Positions 27,217 through 36,382 of a stretch of 64,000 bases of DNA are shown here, in pieces. A model generated the notes under the pieces. It saw nothing but the letters and a program-made list of their open reading frames with translations, was not told the origin of the DNA and did no database searches. Position numbers and translations under genes: made by a program. Source of the DNA: Noviherbaspirillum aridicola (lineage in GTDB: Bacteria > Pseudomonadota > Gammaproteobacteria > Burkholderiales > Burkholderiaceae_D); contig NZ_BPMK01000001.1 in assembly GCF_019656455.1 (NCBI RefSeq), positions 1-64,000 on the forward strand, in the 5' to 3' direction. How positions within the stretch are numbered: position 1 is the stretch's first letter; every line of letters starts with the position of its first letter.

Positions 27217-28413
27217 CTACAGGCCCAGGATCATCTGGGCGATGATGTTCTTTTGAATCTCGTTGGAGCCGCCGTAGATCGACAGCTTGCGCATGTTCAG
27301 GTAGTTCGCCGCCAGCGGGATCGCGTAGAACGGTCCCACCGGATCGCCCTGGTAGCCGGCCGCCATGGCGTCGCGGCGTAGCGGCAGCGCATAGGTGCCG
27401 ACGACCTGCACCAGCAGTTCGGTGATCGCCTGCTGGATCTCGGTGCCCTTGATCTTCAGGATCGAGGCTTCCGGGCCGGGCGCGCGGCGCTCGGCCTCCG
27501 CCGAAAGCACGCGCAGGTTGGTGATCTCCAGCGCGGTCAGGTCGATCTCGACCTGGGCGATGCGCGCGGCGAACATCGGATCCTTGATCAGCGGCTTGCC
27601 GTGCTTGGTCTCCAGCGTGGCGATGCGCTTGAGGCGCGCGAGTTCGCGCTTGGCGATGCCGATGCCGGCGATGTTGGTGCGCTCGTGGCCGAGCAGGAAC
27701 TTGGCATAGGTCCAGCCGGCGTTTTCCTCGCCGACGAGATTCTCGACCGGCACCCGCACGTTCTCGAACCAGACTTCATTGACCTCGTGCGCGCCATCCA
27801 TGGTGATGATGGGACGCACGGTGATGCCCGGCGTCTTCATGTCGATCAGCAGGAAGGAGATGCCGCGCTGCGGCTTGGCTTCCGTGTCGGTGCGCACCAG
27901 GCAGAAAATCCAGTCCGCATACTGGCCCTGCGTGGTCCAGGTCTTCTGGCCGTTGACCACGTAGTGGTCGCCTTCGCGCACCGCGCGCGTCTTCAGCGAG
28001 GCCAGGTCGGAGCCGGCGCCCGGCTCGGAATAGCCCTGGCACCACCATTCGTCGGCCGACAGGATCTTCGGCAGGAAGCGCTGCTGCTGGGCGGGGGAGC
28101 CGTACTGCATGATCACCGGCGCGACCATCTTCAGGCCGAAGGGGATCGCGCGCGGCGCGCCGGCGGCGGCGCATTCCTCGTCGAAGATGTACTGCTGGGT
28201 CGGGGTCCAGCCCGGGCCGCCGAATTCCTTGCGCCAGCCGGGTCCGCCCCAGCCCTTGGCGTGCAGGATCTTCTGCCAGCGGACGTAGTCCTCGCTCTGC
28301 AGCAGCAGGCCGTTGATCACCTTGTGACGGATGTCGGCCGGCAGGTTGTCGGCGACGAAGTCGCGCACTTCCTGGCGGAAGGCGACTTCGTCGGGGGTGA
28401 AGTTCAAATCCAT
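27217..28413 (-). CDS. pimC: Acyl-CoA dehydrogenase, PimC-like large subunit
   Basis: A 398-residue acyl-CoA dehydrogenase. MDLNFTPDEVAFRQEVRDFVADNLP, KGWGGPGWRKEFGGPGWTP, the FAD-binding GYSEPGAGSDLASLKT and a C-terminal LSIYGGSNEIQKNIIAQMILG match the pimeloyl-CoA dehydrogenase large subunit and related dicarboxylyl-CoA dehydrogenases. Together with the next gene it probably forms a heterotetramer that desaturates an acyl-CoA at C2-C3 and passes electrons to ETF. It lies between gcdH and pimD in the operon. Confidence 0.87.
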   Translation of the reverse strand: MDLNFTPDEVAFRQEVRDFVADNLPADIRHKVINGLLLQSEDYVRWQKILHAKGWGGPGWRKEFGGPGWTPTQQYIFDEECAAAGAPRAIPFGLKMVAPVIMQYGSPAQQQRFLPKILSADEWWCQGYSEPGAGSDLASLKTRAVREGDHYVVNGQKTWTTQGQYADWIFCLVRTDTEAKPQRGISFLLIDMKTPGITVRPIITMDGAHEVNEVWFENVRVPVENLVGEENAGWTYAKFLLGHERTNIAGIGIAKRELARLKRIATLETKHGKPLIKDPMFAARIAQVEIDLTALEITNLRVLSAEAERRAPGPEASILKIKGTEIQQAITELLVQVVGTYALPLRRDAMAAGYQGDPVGPFYAIPLAANYLNMRKLSIYGGSNEIQKNIIAQMILGL

Positions 28414-28446
28414 GGTTTCCTCGTGCGTGATGTGCTTGCGCGTGTG

Positions 28447-29631
28447 TCAGAACGCGGCGATGCCGGTCTGCTCGCGGCCCAGGATCAGGGCGTGGATGTC
28501 GTGCGTGCCTTCATAGGTGTTGACGACTTCCAGGTTGACCATGTGGCGGATGACGCCGAACTCGTCGGAGATGCCGTTCCCGCCGAGCATGTCGCGCGCC
28601 ATGCGCGCCACGTCCAGCGCCTTGCCGCAGGAATTGCGCTTCATCATCGAGGTGATGGCGACGGCGGCGGTGCCTTCGTCCTTCATGCGGCCGAGGCGCA
28701 GGCAGCCCTGCAGGCCCATGGTGATCTCGGTCTGCATGTCGGCCAGCTTCTTCTGGATCAGCTGGTTGGCGGCGAGCGGCTTGCCGAACTGCTTGCGGTC
28801 CAGCACATACTGGCGCGCGGTATGCCAGCAGGCCTCGGCGGCGCCGAGCGCGCCCCAGGCAATGCCGTAGCGGGCCGAGTTGAGGCAGGTGAACGGACCC
28901 TTCAGGCCGCGCACGTCGGGGAAGGCGTTCTCTTCCGGGCAGAACACTTCATCCATGACGATTTCGCCGGTGATCGAGGCGCGCAGGCCGAACTTGCCCT
29001 GGATCTTCGGCGCCGACAGACCCTTCCAGCCCTTCTCCAGCACGAAGCCGCGGATCGCGCCTTCATCGTCCTTGGCCCAGACCACGAACACGTCGGCGAT
29101 CGGCGAGTTGGAGATCCACATCTTGCTGCCGGACAGGCTGTAGCCGCCCGCGACCTTCTTCGCGCGGGTGACCATCGAGCCCGGGTCGGAGCCGTGGTTG
29201 GGCTCGGTCAGGCCGAAGCAGCCGATGTATTCGCCGGTCGCCAGCTTGGGCAGGTACTTCTGCTTGGTTTCTTCATTGCCGAACTCGTAGATCGGCACCA
29301 TCACCAGCGAGGACTGCACGCTCATCATCGAGCGGTAGCCGGAGTCGACGCGCTCGACCTCGCGCGCGATCAGGCCGTAGCTGACATAGTTCAGGCCGGG
29401 GCCGCCGTACTGCTCGGGAATGGTCGGGCCGAGCAGGCCGAGTTCACCCATCTCGCGGAAGATCGCCGGATCGGTGGTCTCGTGGCGGAAGGCTTCCAGG
29501 ACGCGCGGCTGCAGCTTGTCCTGGCAGTAGGCATTGGCGGCGTCGCGCACCATGCGTTCGTCGTTGGTCAGCTGCTGGTCCAGCAGCAGCGGATCGTCCC
29601 AGTGGAATTGCACTTTGTTGTTGGTGGCCAT
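28447..29631 (-). CDS. gcdH: Glutaryl-CoA dehydrogenase
   Basis: A 394-residue decarboxylating acyl-CoA dehydrogenase. [42 protein letters not shown] and the C-terminal [23 protein letters not shown] are characteristic of GcdH. The catalytic Glu lies in TYEGT, and the substrate-carboxylate arginine region falls in [19 protein letters not shown]. It converts glutaryl-CoA to crotonyl-CoA with release of CO2. ATG at 29631 with GGAG seven bases upstream is preferred; an upstream in-frame ATG-type start adds seven residues. It lies in the dicarboxylyl-CoA operon, after the thiolase. Confidence 0.94.
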   Translation of the reverse strand: MATNNKVQFHWDDPLLLDQQLTNDERMVRDAANAYCQDKLQPRVLEAFRHETTDPAIFREMGELGLLGPTIPEQYGGPGLNYVSYGLIAREVERVDSGYRSMMSVQSSLVMVPIYEFGNEETKQKYLPKLATGEYIGCFGLTEPNHGSDPGSMVTRAKKVAGGYSLSGSKMWISNSPIADVFVVWAKDDEGAIRGFVLEKGWKGLSAPKIQGKFGLRASITGEIVMDEVFCPEENAFPDVRGLKGPFTCLNSARYGIAWGALGAAEACWHTARQYVLDRKQFGKPLAANQLIQKKLADMQTEITMGLQGCLRLGRMKDEGTAAVAITSMMKRNSCGKALDVARMARDMLGGNGISDEFGVIRHMVNLEVVNTYEGTHDIHALILGREQTGIAAF

Positions 29632-29658
29632 GATGTCTCCGGTGATCTTCAAAATTGA

Positions 29659-30861
29659 TTAAACACGTTCCAGCACGACGGCCAGACCCTGGCCGACGCC
29701 GATGCAGAGGCTGACGACGGCATAGCGCCCGTTACGGCGCGCCAGCTCGCGGCTCGCCGTCAGCGCCAGGCGTGCGCCCGAGGCGCCGAGCGGATGGCCG
29801 AGCGCGACCGCGCCGCCGTTCGGATTGACGCGGCTGTCGCTGAAATCGATTTCCAGCAGCTTCAGGCAGCCGAGCACCTGGCTGGCGAAGGCTTCGTTGA
29901 TCTCGATGATGTCCATGTCGGACAGCTTGAGGTTGGCGCGGTCCAGCGCCTTGCGGATCGCGTAGACCGGACCGATGCCCATGATGCGCGGCTCCACGCC
30001 CGCCACCGCGGCGGACAGGATGCGCACCATCGGCGCCTTGCCCGCCTGCTCGCCGGCGGCGCGGCTGCCGATGATCAGCGCGGCGGCGCCGTCATTGATG
30101 CCAGAGGCGTTGCCGGCGGTGACCACGCCGCCTTCGAACAGCGGCTTGAGCTTTTCCAGCGTCAGCGCCGTGGTCTCGGGGCGCGGATGCTCATCCTGGT
30201 CGACCAGCACCGGTGGCGTCTTGCGTCCGGTCGGCACGCTGATGCCGTGAATCTCGCCGGCGAAGAAGCCGTCGGACAGCGCGGCGTGGTATTTCATCTG
30301 CGAGGCCAGCGCGAAGGCATCGGCCTGCTCGCGGGTGATGCCGAATTCCTTCGCGACGTTGTCGCCGGTCTCGGGCATGGTGTGGGCGCCGTACTCCTTC
30401 GTCACCTTCGGATTCGGGAAGCGCGCGCCGATGGTGGAATCGAACACCTTGAAGTCGCGTCCGTAAGCCGCCTCCGACTTGCCGACCACGAACGGTGCGC
30501 GGCTCATGCTCTCCACGCCGCCGGCGATGTACAGGCTGCCTTCGCCGCAGGTGATCGCGCGTGCCGCGTCCATTACCGCCGCCAGGCCCGACGCGCACAG
30601 GCGGTTCACCGTCTGGCCGCCGATGGTACAGGGCAGGCCGGCCGCCAGCAGCGCGTTGCGTGCCACGTTGCGCGCATCCTCGCCCGCCTGGTTGGTGTCG
30701 CCGAGGATCACATCCTCGAACTGTTCCGGCTTCCACGGGTTGCGCGCGACCACGGCGCGCATGACTTCCGCCGCCAGGTCATCGGGGCGCACCGGCGCGA
30801 GCGAACCGGCATGGCGGCCGAACGGGGAACGCAGGCCGTCGTAGATATAGGCGTCGAGCAT
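29659..30861 (-). CDS. Acetyl-CoA C-acyltransferase (3-oxoadipyl-CoA thiolase-like)
   Basis: A 400-residue thiolase. The nucleophilic cysteine is in VNRLCASGLAAV, the two catalytic motifs are NPNGGAVALGHPLGASGARL and the C-terminal SLCIGVGQG, and EINEAFASQ is intact. The N terminus (AYIYDGLRSPFGRHAGSLAPVRPDDLAA) resembles PcaF/PaaJ 3-oxoadipyl-CoA thiolases rather than the acetoacetyl-CoA type. It cleaves a 3-oxoacyl-CoA, possibly a 3-oxodicarboxylyl-CoA. It starts three bases after the upstream dehydrogenase, with AAGGAG as ribosome binding site. Confidence 0.92.
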   Translation of the reverse strand: MLDAYIYDGLRSPFGRHAGSLAPVRPDDLAAEVMRAVVARNPWKPEQFEDVILGDTNQAGEDARNVARNALLAAGLPCTIGGQTVNRLCASGLAAVMDAARAITCGEGSLYIAGGVESMSRAPFVVGKSEAAYGRDFKVFDSTIGARFPNPKVTKEYGAHTMPETGDNVAKEFGITREQADAFALASQMKYHAALSDGFFAGEIHGISVPTGRKTPPVLVDQDEHPRPETTALTLEKLKPLFEGGVVTAGNASGINDGAAALIIGSRAAGEQAGKAPMVRILSAAVAGVEPRIMGIGPVYAIRKALDRANLKLSDMDIIEINEAFASQVLGCLKLLEIDFSDSRVNPNGGAVALGHPLGASGARLALTASRELARRNGRYAVVSLCIGVGQGLAVVLERV

Positions 30862-30864
30862 GGA

Positions 30865-32406
30865 TCAGATCTCCTTGTGGTGCAGCGAAAGGCCGAGCAG
30901 CGCGCGCCGTTGCAGCCAGGGGCTGGGGCGATAGCGCGCATCGCCGGTGAGTTGTTCGAGGTTCTTCAGGATGGACAGCACGGTCTGCGCGCCGAGGGTG
31001 TCGCCCCAAGCCAGCGGCCCGAGCGGATAGCCGAGGCCGAGCGTGACCGCGCGGTCGATGTCGAGCGGATCGGCGATGCCCTGCTGGGCGATCTCGCAGG
31101 CGATGTTGACGATGTGGGCGACCACGCGCTGGCTGACCAGTCCCGCGCTGTCGCGGATCACGCTGACCGGCACGCCGGTGGCGCCGAACAGGCCGCAGGC
31201 CATCGCCAGGTATTCGGGTGCCGTGCCGGGATTGGTCATCACGACCCGGCGCTTGCCGGCGTCGAACAGCGCTTCCACCGCCACCGTGCGCCGCGGGTCG
31301 AGGCGCTCGCGCGCGCAGCAGGTGGTGCAGTCCTCGCCGAGCGGCGTGACGATGCACAGCGCGCCGTCGCTCGGCGCGACGCCGCTTTCGATCTGCACGC
31401 CGGCGGCCGCGGCGAGGGTCGATACCTGTTCCGCCAGCTCCGGCCGTTCATTGCTGATCCAGACGCTCTGCGGCATCTGCGTCGCCTGCTGCGGCTCGGC
31501 AATCGCTTCCTTCTTGCCGTCCGCGCCGTAGCGGTAAAAGCCCTGGCCGACCTTCTTGCCGAGGGTGCCGGCGACCAGCATCTGGCGCGTAAGACCCTGC
31601 GGCCGGAAGCGCGGCTCTTCATAGTACTGGTGGTAGATGGATTCCATCACCGGGTGCGACACGTCCAGCCCGGTGAGGTCGAACAGCTCGCACGGACCGA
31701 GGCGGAAGCCGGCGGTGTCGCGCAGGATGTTGTCCAGCACCGGCACCGTGGCCACGCCTTCGGCCAGCAGGCGCATGCCCTCGGTGCCGTAGCCGCGTCC
31801 CGCATGGTTGACGATGAAGCCCGGCGTGTCCTTGGCGCGCACCGCGGTATGTCCCCACTGCTTGCCGAGCGCGAGCAGATAGTCGACCACCGCCGGCGGC
31901 GTCAGCAGGCCGCCGATCGCCTCGACGATCTTCATCAGCGGCACCGGATTGAAGAAGTGGAAGCCCGCCACGCGTTCCGGATGTGTGAGTCCGGCCGCGA
32001 TCGAGGTGACCGACAGGGAGGAAGTGTTGGTGGCGAGGATGGCGTCCGGTCCGAGGATGCCTTCGAGTTCGGCGAACAGCGCTTTCTTGGCCTGGAGTTC
32101 CTCGATGATCGCCTCGACGACAATGTGTGCCCCGGCCAGTTCTCCGAGCGATGCGCAGGGCACGAGCCTGCCGGCGGCGGCGTCCGCCGCTTCCTGCGTC
32201 AGCTTGCCTTTCTCGACCAGCTTGCCGAAGGTGGTGAGCAGCTCGGCGCGCGCCGCCGTCGCCGCTCCCTCGCGGGCATCGACGAGGCGCACGCTGGCGC
32301 CGGCCAGCACCGCGATCTGCGCGATGCCGCGGCCCATCACGCCGCAGCCGATGACACCTAGCACGAGGTCGGGGGAGCCGGGTTGCGGCAGGCGGGCAGG
32401 GTCCAT
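30865..32406 (-). CDS. 3-Hydroxyacyl-CoA dehydrogenase, PaaH-like
   Basis: A 513-residue NAD-dependent dehydrogenase. The Rossmann motif LGVIGCGVMGRGIAQIAV, the ATNTSSLSVTSIA loop, the catalytic His in AGFHFFNPVPLMKIVE and a duplicated C-terminal domain (AGLVSQRVVAHIVN with LDIDRAVTLGLGYPLGPLAW) match the long PaaH/PaaC type acting on 3-hydroxyadipyl-CoA. It is the first gene of the operon. ATG at 32406 is used; the open frame runs on upstream through the operator region. Confidence 0.92.
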   Translation of the reverse strand: MDPARLPQPGSPDLVLGVIGCGVMGRGIAQIAVLAGASVRLVDAREGAATAARAELLTTFGKLVEKGKLTQEAADAAAGRLVPCASLGELAGAHIVVEAIIEELQAKKALFAELEGILGPDAILATNTSSLSVTSIAAGLTHPERVAGFHFFNPVPLMKIVEAIGGLLTPPAVVDYLLALGKQWGHTAVRAKDTPGFIVNHAGRGYGTEGMRLLAEGVATVPVLDNILRDTAGFRLGPCELFDLTGLDVSHPVMESIYHQYYEEPRFRPQGLTRQMLVAGTLGKKVGQGFYRYGADGKKEAIAEPQQATQMPQSVWISNERPELAEQVSTLAAAAGVQIESGVAPSDGALCIVTPLGEDCTTCCARERLDPRRTVAVEALFDAGKRRVVMTNPGTAPEYLAMACGLFGATGVPVSVIRDSAGLVSQRVVAHIVNIACEIAQQGIADPLDIDRAVTLGLGYPLGPLAWGDTLGAQTVLSILKNLEQLTGDARYRPSPWLQRRALLGLSLHHKEI

Positions 32407-32739
32407 GTTGTCTCCGGGTCTGATCTGAGGTGTTGGTATTCTCGGTTCTGCAATGCAGAATGATTGCATCAGAAATGGAACTGTAGGCTTTTTCGGGCGA
32501 TCGTGTCAAGAAAACTCGCGGCGCCACCTGTCGCAATCGGACTTCCGGTGGCGCCGGAGGTTCGCTTTGGCCGCCACAGTTGTGCCGCACAGTGGAACAA
32601 AATTCTGCATTTCGTTGATTTTCGCGTTCGCTTATGCCAGTATCGACGGCATTCGCCTGCCCGCCGTCCATGCGCGGCAAGGCAACCGACAACAGGCCCC
32701 GGCAGCTTTCGACCGTGGGCCGCAACGAAGAGTGGAGCA
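32407..32739. promoter_or_regulatory. Divergent control region of dicarboxylyl-CoA operon and iclR
   Basis: These 333 bases hold no gene. A perfect palindrome TTCTGCA-A-TGCAGAA is at 32446-32460, 40 bp before the operon start, and the same half-site TTCTGCA recurs at 32603-32609 in front of iclR. This fits an IclR-type regulator controlling both directions. The promoters themselves were not assigned. Confidence 0.6.
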
Positions 32740-33558
32740 ATGAGAAGGATGGAGCAGGGCGTTGAACAGGCGCCGCAAAAAGGCGCCGCGCGCAGCACCA
32801 ACGCGAAGGAAGACCGGCATTTCGTCACCGCGCTGGCGCGTGGCCTGGAATTGCTGTCCTGTTTCCGTTCAGGCGAAAAGATGCTGGGCAACCAGGAACT
32901 GGCGGACCGCGCCCGCCTGCCCAAGTCCACGGTCTCGCGGCTGACCTACACCCTCACCAAGCTGGGCTACCTGCAGTACGACGACGAGGTGGGGAAATAC
33001 CGTCTCGGCACCGCCAGCCTGGCGCTCGGCAGCGCGATGCTGTCCAAGCTCGACATCCGCCAGTACGCCCGCCCCTACATGCAGGAGCTGGCCGACCTTT
33101 CGCACGCGACGGTATCGCTCGGCATGCGCGACCGGCTGAGCATGATCTACGTGGAAAACTGCCGCAGCCAGGCGGCGCTGACGCTGCGCCTGGACGTCGG
33201 CGCCCGCATTCCGATCGCCCTGACGGCGATGGGACGCGCCTACCTGGCCGAAGTCCCCGACAGCGAGCGCATCGAGATCCTGGAACGGGTGCGCGAGCTC
33301 GACGAGACCCGCTGGCCGGCCATCCGCGACGGCGTCGCCCGCTCGGTGGAAGAGTACCGGCGGATCGGCTGCTGCACCTCCTTCGGCGACTGGCAGCGCG
33401 ACGTCAATGCGATCGCGGTCGCCTTCCGTCCAGCCAACGGCGGCCCCATCCTCAGCATCAACTGCGGCGGACCGTCCTTCAACCTGGCGCCGGATTTCCT
33501 GCTCAACGAGGTCAAGCCTCGTCTTCTGGAGGCGGTAGACCGCCTGCGCCGGCTGTAA
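32740..33558 (+). CDS. IclR family regulator (PcaR/PobR-like)
   Basis: A 272-residue IclR-type regulator. DRHFVTALARGLELLSCF is the signature start of the PcaR/PcaU/PobR branch that governs aromatic and dicarboxylate catabolism. The winged helix (NQELADRARLPKSTVSRLTYTLTKLGYL) and the effector domain (RIPIALTAMGRAYLA, later FGDWQRDVNAIAVAF) follow. It diverges from the dicarboxylyl-CoA operon. The start at 32740 has GGAG before it; an ATG at 32749 is too close to any ribosome binding site. Its 3' end overlaps the ligase remnant on the other strand. Confidence 0.92.
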   Translation: MRRMEQGVEQAPQKGAARSTNAKEDRHFVTALARGLELLSCFRSGEKMLGNQELADRARLPKSTVSRLTYTLTKLGYLQYDDEVGKYRLGTASLALGSAMLSKLDIRQYARPYMQELADLSHATVSLGMRDRLSMIYVENCRSQAALTLRLDVGARIPIALTAMGRAYLAEVPDSERIEILERVRELDETRWPAIRDGVARSVEEYRRIGCCTSFGDWQRDVNAIAVAFRPANGGPILSINCGGPSFNLAPDFLLNEVKPRLLEAVDRLRRL

Positions 33559-34090
33559 TCGCCGACAGCATCTTCAGACTATCCCCGATCGTGCTGCCGC
33601 TCACCGCGGCGCTGTCGGCGTTCGCTTCCCGCGCCCGCCGTCCGCGCCGGGGGCCGGTCAGCGGGGACTTCCTTTCTTCCTGTAACGGCAGCCACTGGTG
33701 GTACGCGTGCCATGGACGCATGCCGCCCGCCGCCACCGCGGCGCCGGGGAACAGCGCCAGCGGCGTGACCGCGATCAGCGCGATGTCCGGCGCAGGTTCG
33801 GCCAGCACCGGCAGGAAGTAGTCATGCACGAACAGCACCCGGATGCCCGGCTCGGCCAGGGTCGATGCGATCTGCTCCCGCGTCGCGTGCGGGCTGATCT
33901 GGCGGATCCGGCAGCCGGCGATGCGGCAGCCGTGGACCACGCTCAGATAGACCGGGTCGTGGTGCAGCAGGACGGCCACCGCATCGTCCCGCGTCATGCC
34001 GAGGGCGGCGAGCCCGCCGGCGATCTTGCGGGCATGCGTCATGACTTCGAGGGCGGCGAGCTGCTGGCGGTCGGCGGGTTCTTGCGGCAT
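33512..34090 (-). pseudogene. N-terminal fragment of an acyl-CoA synthetase
   Basis: About 192 codons resemble only the N-terminal quarter of an AMP-dependent acyl-CoA synthetase: KIAGGLAALGMTRDDAVAVLLHHDPVYLSVVHGCRIAGCRIRQIS, then HATREQIASTLAEPGIRVLFVHDYFLPVLAEPAPDIALIAVTP, where full enzymes are over 500 residues. No P-loop, A5 motif or C-terminal lysine domain follows. There is no ribosome binding site at the ATG at 34090, and the end runs into the iclR coding region. It is best read as a decayed gene. Confidence 0.65.
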
Positions 34091-34255
34091 GCTTGGAGGG
34101 GATTGAAAAGGCTTGGCGGACTGTAGACGCTTTTGCCCCGGCCGGCAACTCTCGTCCCCCGCCGGGGACGACGGCCGGCCCCGGGGGGAGGGATGGCGGG
34201 CCGTGAGCGCGTGCCCGCTTTTCCCCGTTCTCATTTTTCGGACTACGGGAACGCG

Positions 34256-34297
34256 TTGAGTCAGATCAAACAAATGGACATTCCCCGGCGCTAAGAT
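34256..34297 (+). promoter_or_regulatory. FNR-like box and -10 element of phaA promoter
   Basis: TTGAG-TCAG-ATCAA at 34256-34269 differs at one base from the FNR consensus TTGAT-N4-ATCAA. A -10-like TAAGAT is at 34292-34297 with no good -35, so transcription would start near 34304 and the box centre would be at about -41.5, the class II FNR activation position. This is read by eye; activation by an FNR/Anr protein is inferred. Confidence 0.55.
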
Positions 34298-34346
34298 GGC
34301 AGCCGTCCGCACCGTCCGCGCGCAGACCAACCTGGAGGATTCACAA

Positions 34347-35522
34347 ATGACAGACGTAGTGATCGTCGCCGCGGGCCGTACCGCCGTCGGCAAGTTCGGC
34401 GGAACGCTGGCCAAGGTCGCGGCATCCGACCTCGGCGCCCATGTGATCAAGCACCTGGTATCGAAATCCGGCATCTCTCCCGAGATGGTCAGCGAAGTCA
34501 TCATGGGCCAGGTGCTCACCGCGGGCGTGGGCCAGAACCCGGCGCGCCAGGCGGTCATCCGCGCCGGCCTGCCCGACATGGTGCCGGGCATGACCATCAA
34601 CAAGGTCTGCGGCAGCGGCCTCAAGGCCACCCACCTCGCCGCCCAGGCCATCAAGTGCGGCGACGCCGACATCGTGATCGCCGGCGGCCAGGAAAACATG
34701 AGCGCCTCGCCCCACGTGCTCAACAACTCCCGCGACGGCTTCCGCATGGGCGACGCCAAGCTGGTCGACACCATGATCGTCGACGGCCTCTGGGACGTCT
34801 ACAACCAGTACCACATGGGCATCACCGCCGAGAACGTCGCCAGGAAGTACGGCATCTCGCGCCAGGAGCAGGACGAGTTCGCCTGCGCTTCCCAGAACAA
34901 GGCCGAGGCCGCGCAGAAGGAAGGCCGGTTCAAGGATGAGATCATTCCGCTCGAAATCCCCGCCAAGAAGGGCTCGGTGGTGTTCGACACCGATGAATTC
35001 ATCAAGCCCGGCGTCACCGCCGACGCGCTCGGCGGCCTGCGTCCCGCCTTCGCCAAGGACGGCACCGTCACCGCCGGCAACGCATCCGGCATCAACGACG
35101 GCGCCGCCGCCGTCATCATGATGTCCGCGCAGCGCGCCGAACAGCTCGGCCTCAAGCCGCTGGTGCGCATCAAGGCCTACGCCTCGGCCGGCGTCGATCC
35201 GACCATCATGGGCATGGGGCCGGTACCGGCCTCGCAGCTGTGCCTCAGGAAGGCCGGCTGGACCCACGAGGACGTCGACCTGATGGAGATCAACGAAGCC
35301 TTCGCCGCCCAGGCCATCGGCGTCAACCGCGAAATGGGCTGGGACACCAGCAAGATCAACGTCAATGGCGGCGCGATCGCCATCGGCCACCCGATCGGCG
35401 CTTCCGGCTGCCGCATCCTGGTCACGCTCATCCACGAGATGATCCGCCGGGATGCCCGCCGCGGGCTCGCCAGCCTGTGCATCGGCGGCGGCATGGGTGT
35501 CGCGCTTGCCGTCGAGCGCTAA
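34347..35522 (+). CDS. phaA: Acetyl-CoA C-acetyltransferase (beta-ketothiolase)
   Basis: A 391-residue biosynthetic thiolase. [19 protein letters not shown], the acyl-carrying cysteine in [29 protein letters not shown] and the final [16 protein letters not shown] match PhaA. It condenses two acetyl-CoA to acetoacetyl-CoA, the first step of polyhydroxybutyrate synthesis. The ribosome binding site GGAGG lies nine bases upstream of the ATG. phaB follows after 44 bases in the same direction. Confidence 0.95.
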   Translation: MTDVVIVAAGRTAVGKFGGTLAKVAASDLGAHVIKHLVSKSGISPEMVSEVIMGQVLTAGVGQNPARQAVIRAGLPDMVPGMTINKVCGSGLKATHLAAQAIKCGDADIVIAGGQENMSASPHVLNNSRDGFRMGDAKLVDTMIVDGLWDVYNQYHMGITAENVARKYGISRQEQDEFACASQNKAEAAQKEGRFKDEIIPLEIPAKKGSVVFDTDEFIKPGVTADALGGLRPAFAKDGTVTAGNASGINDGAAAVIMMSAQRAEQLGLKPLVRIKAYASAGVDPTIMGMGPVPASQLCLRKAGWTHEDVDLMEINEAFAAQAIGVNREMGWDTSKINVNGGAIAIGHPIGASGCRILVTLIHEMIRRDARRGLASLCIGGGMGVALAVER

Positions 35523-35566
35523 ACGAATTCGTCGCAGGTCCATTCAACAACAACGGGGGAAACAAC

Positions 35567-36307
35567 ATGGCACGATTGGCGCTGGTAACTGGCGGTATGG
35601 GCGGTCTGGGGGAAGCGATCTGCATCAAGATGGCCGCGCTGGGCTATCAGGTCGTCACCACCTATTCGCCGGGCAACACCAAGTCCGGAGAGTGGCTGGA
35701 GACGATGGAGAAGCAGGGCTTCAAGTTCCGCGCCTTTCCCTGCGACGTCGCGGACTATGATTCGGCCAAGGAGTGCATCGAGACGATCACCCGCGAACTC
35801 GGCCCGGTCGATGTGCTGGTCAACAATGCCGGCATCACGCGCGACATGACCTTCAAGAAGATGGACAAGGTCAACTGGGACGCCGTGATGAAGACCAACC
35901 TCGACTCCGTCTTCAACATGACCAAGCAGGTCTGCGACGGCATGATGGACCGCGGCTGGGGCCGCATCATCAACATCTCGTCGGTGAACGGACAGAAGGG
36001 CGCGTTCGGCCAGACCAACTACTCGGCGGCCAAGGCCGGCATGCACGGCTTCACCAAGGCGCTCGCGCTCGAAGTGGCGCGCAAGGGCGTGACGGTGAAC
36101 ACCATCTCGCCGGGCTACATCGGTACCAAGATGGTGATGGCGATCCCGACCGAGGTCCTGGAAAGCAAGATCATCCCGCAGATCCCGATGGGCCGTCTCG
36201 GCAAGCCCGAGGAAGTCGCCGGCCTGGTGGCTTATCTCGCCTCGGACGAGGCCGCATTCCTGACGGGTGCGAATATCGCGATCAACGGCGGCCAGCACAT
36301 GTTCTGA
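35567..36307 (+). CDS. phaB: Acetoacetyl-CoA reductase
   Basis: A 246-residue SDR of the PhaB type. The NADPH motif VTGGMGGLGEAI, VLVNNAGITRDMTFKKM, the catalytic Ser in INISSVNGQKGAFGQTNYSAAKAG and INGGQHMF at the end are diagnostic. It reduces acetoacetyl-CoA to (R)-3-hydroxybutyryl-CoA. It follows phaA with GGGG upstream of the start and precedes a strong intrinsic terminator, so phaA-phaB looks like a closed two-gene unit. No PHA synthase (phaC) gene is adjacent. Confidence 0.96.
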   Translation: MARLALVTGGMGGLGEAICIKMAALGYQVVTTYSPGNTKSGEWLETMEKQGFKFRAFPCDVADYDSAKECIETITRELGPVDVLVNNAGITRDMTFKKMDKVNWDAVMKTNLDSVFNMTKQVCDGMMDRGWGRIINISSVNGQKGAFGQTNYSAAKAGMHGFTKALALEVARKGVTVNTISPGYIGTKMVMAIPTEVLESKIIPQIPMGRLGKPEEVAGLVAYLASDEAAFLTGANIAINGGQHMF

Positions 36308-36326
36308 TCGCATCGCATACCGCACG

Positions 36327-36360
36327 CCCGGCACGCCCTCGCTGGCTGCCGGGTTTTTTT
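36327..36360 (+). terminator. Intrinsic terminator after phaB
   Basis: A CCCGGCA stem pairs with TGCCGGG around a 13-base loop and is followed at once by seven T residues. It lies 20 bases past the phaB stop. Confidence 0.85.
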
Positions 36361-36382
36361 ATGCCGCTTCTGCGCCGCGCGT

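Noticed and set aside
27601-29658. 685-codon plus-strand frame across pimC and gcdH
   Set aside because: Antisense to three well-supported dehydrogenase genes; composition typical of high-GC shadow frames.
29794-32361. 855-codon plus-strand frame across thiolase and dehydrogenase
   Set aside because: Same reason; no recognisable fold and no ribosome binding site.
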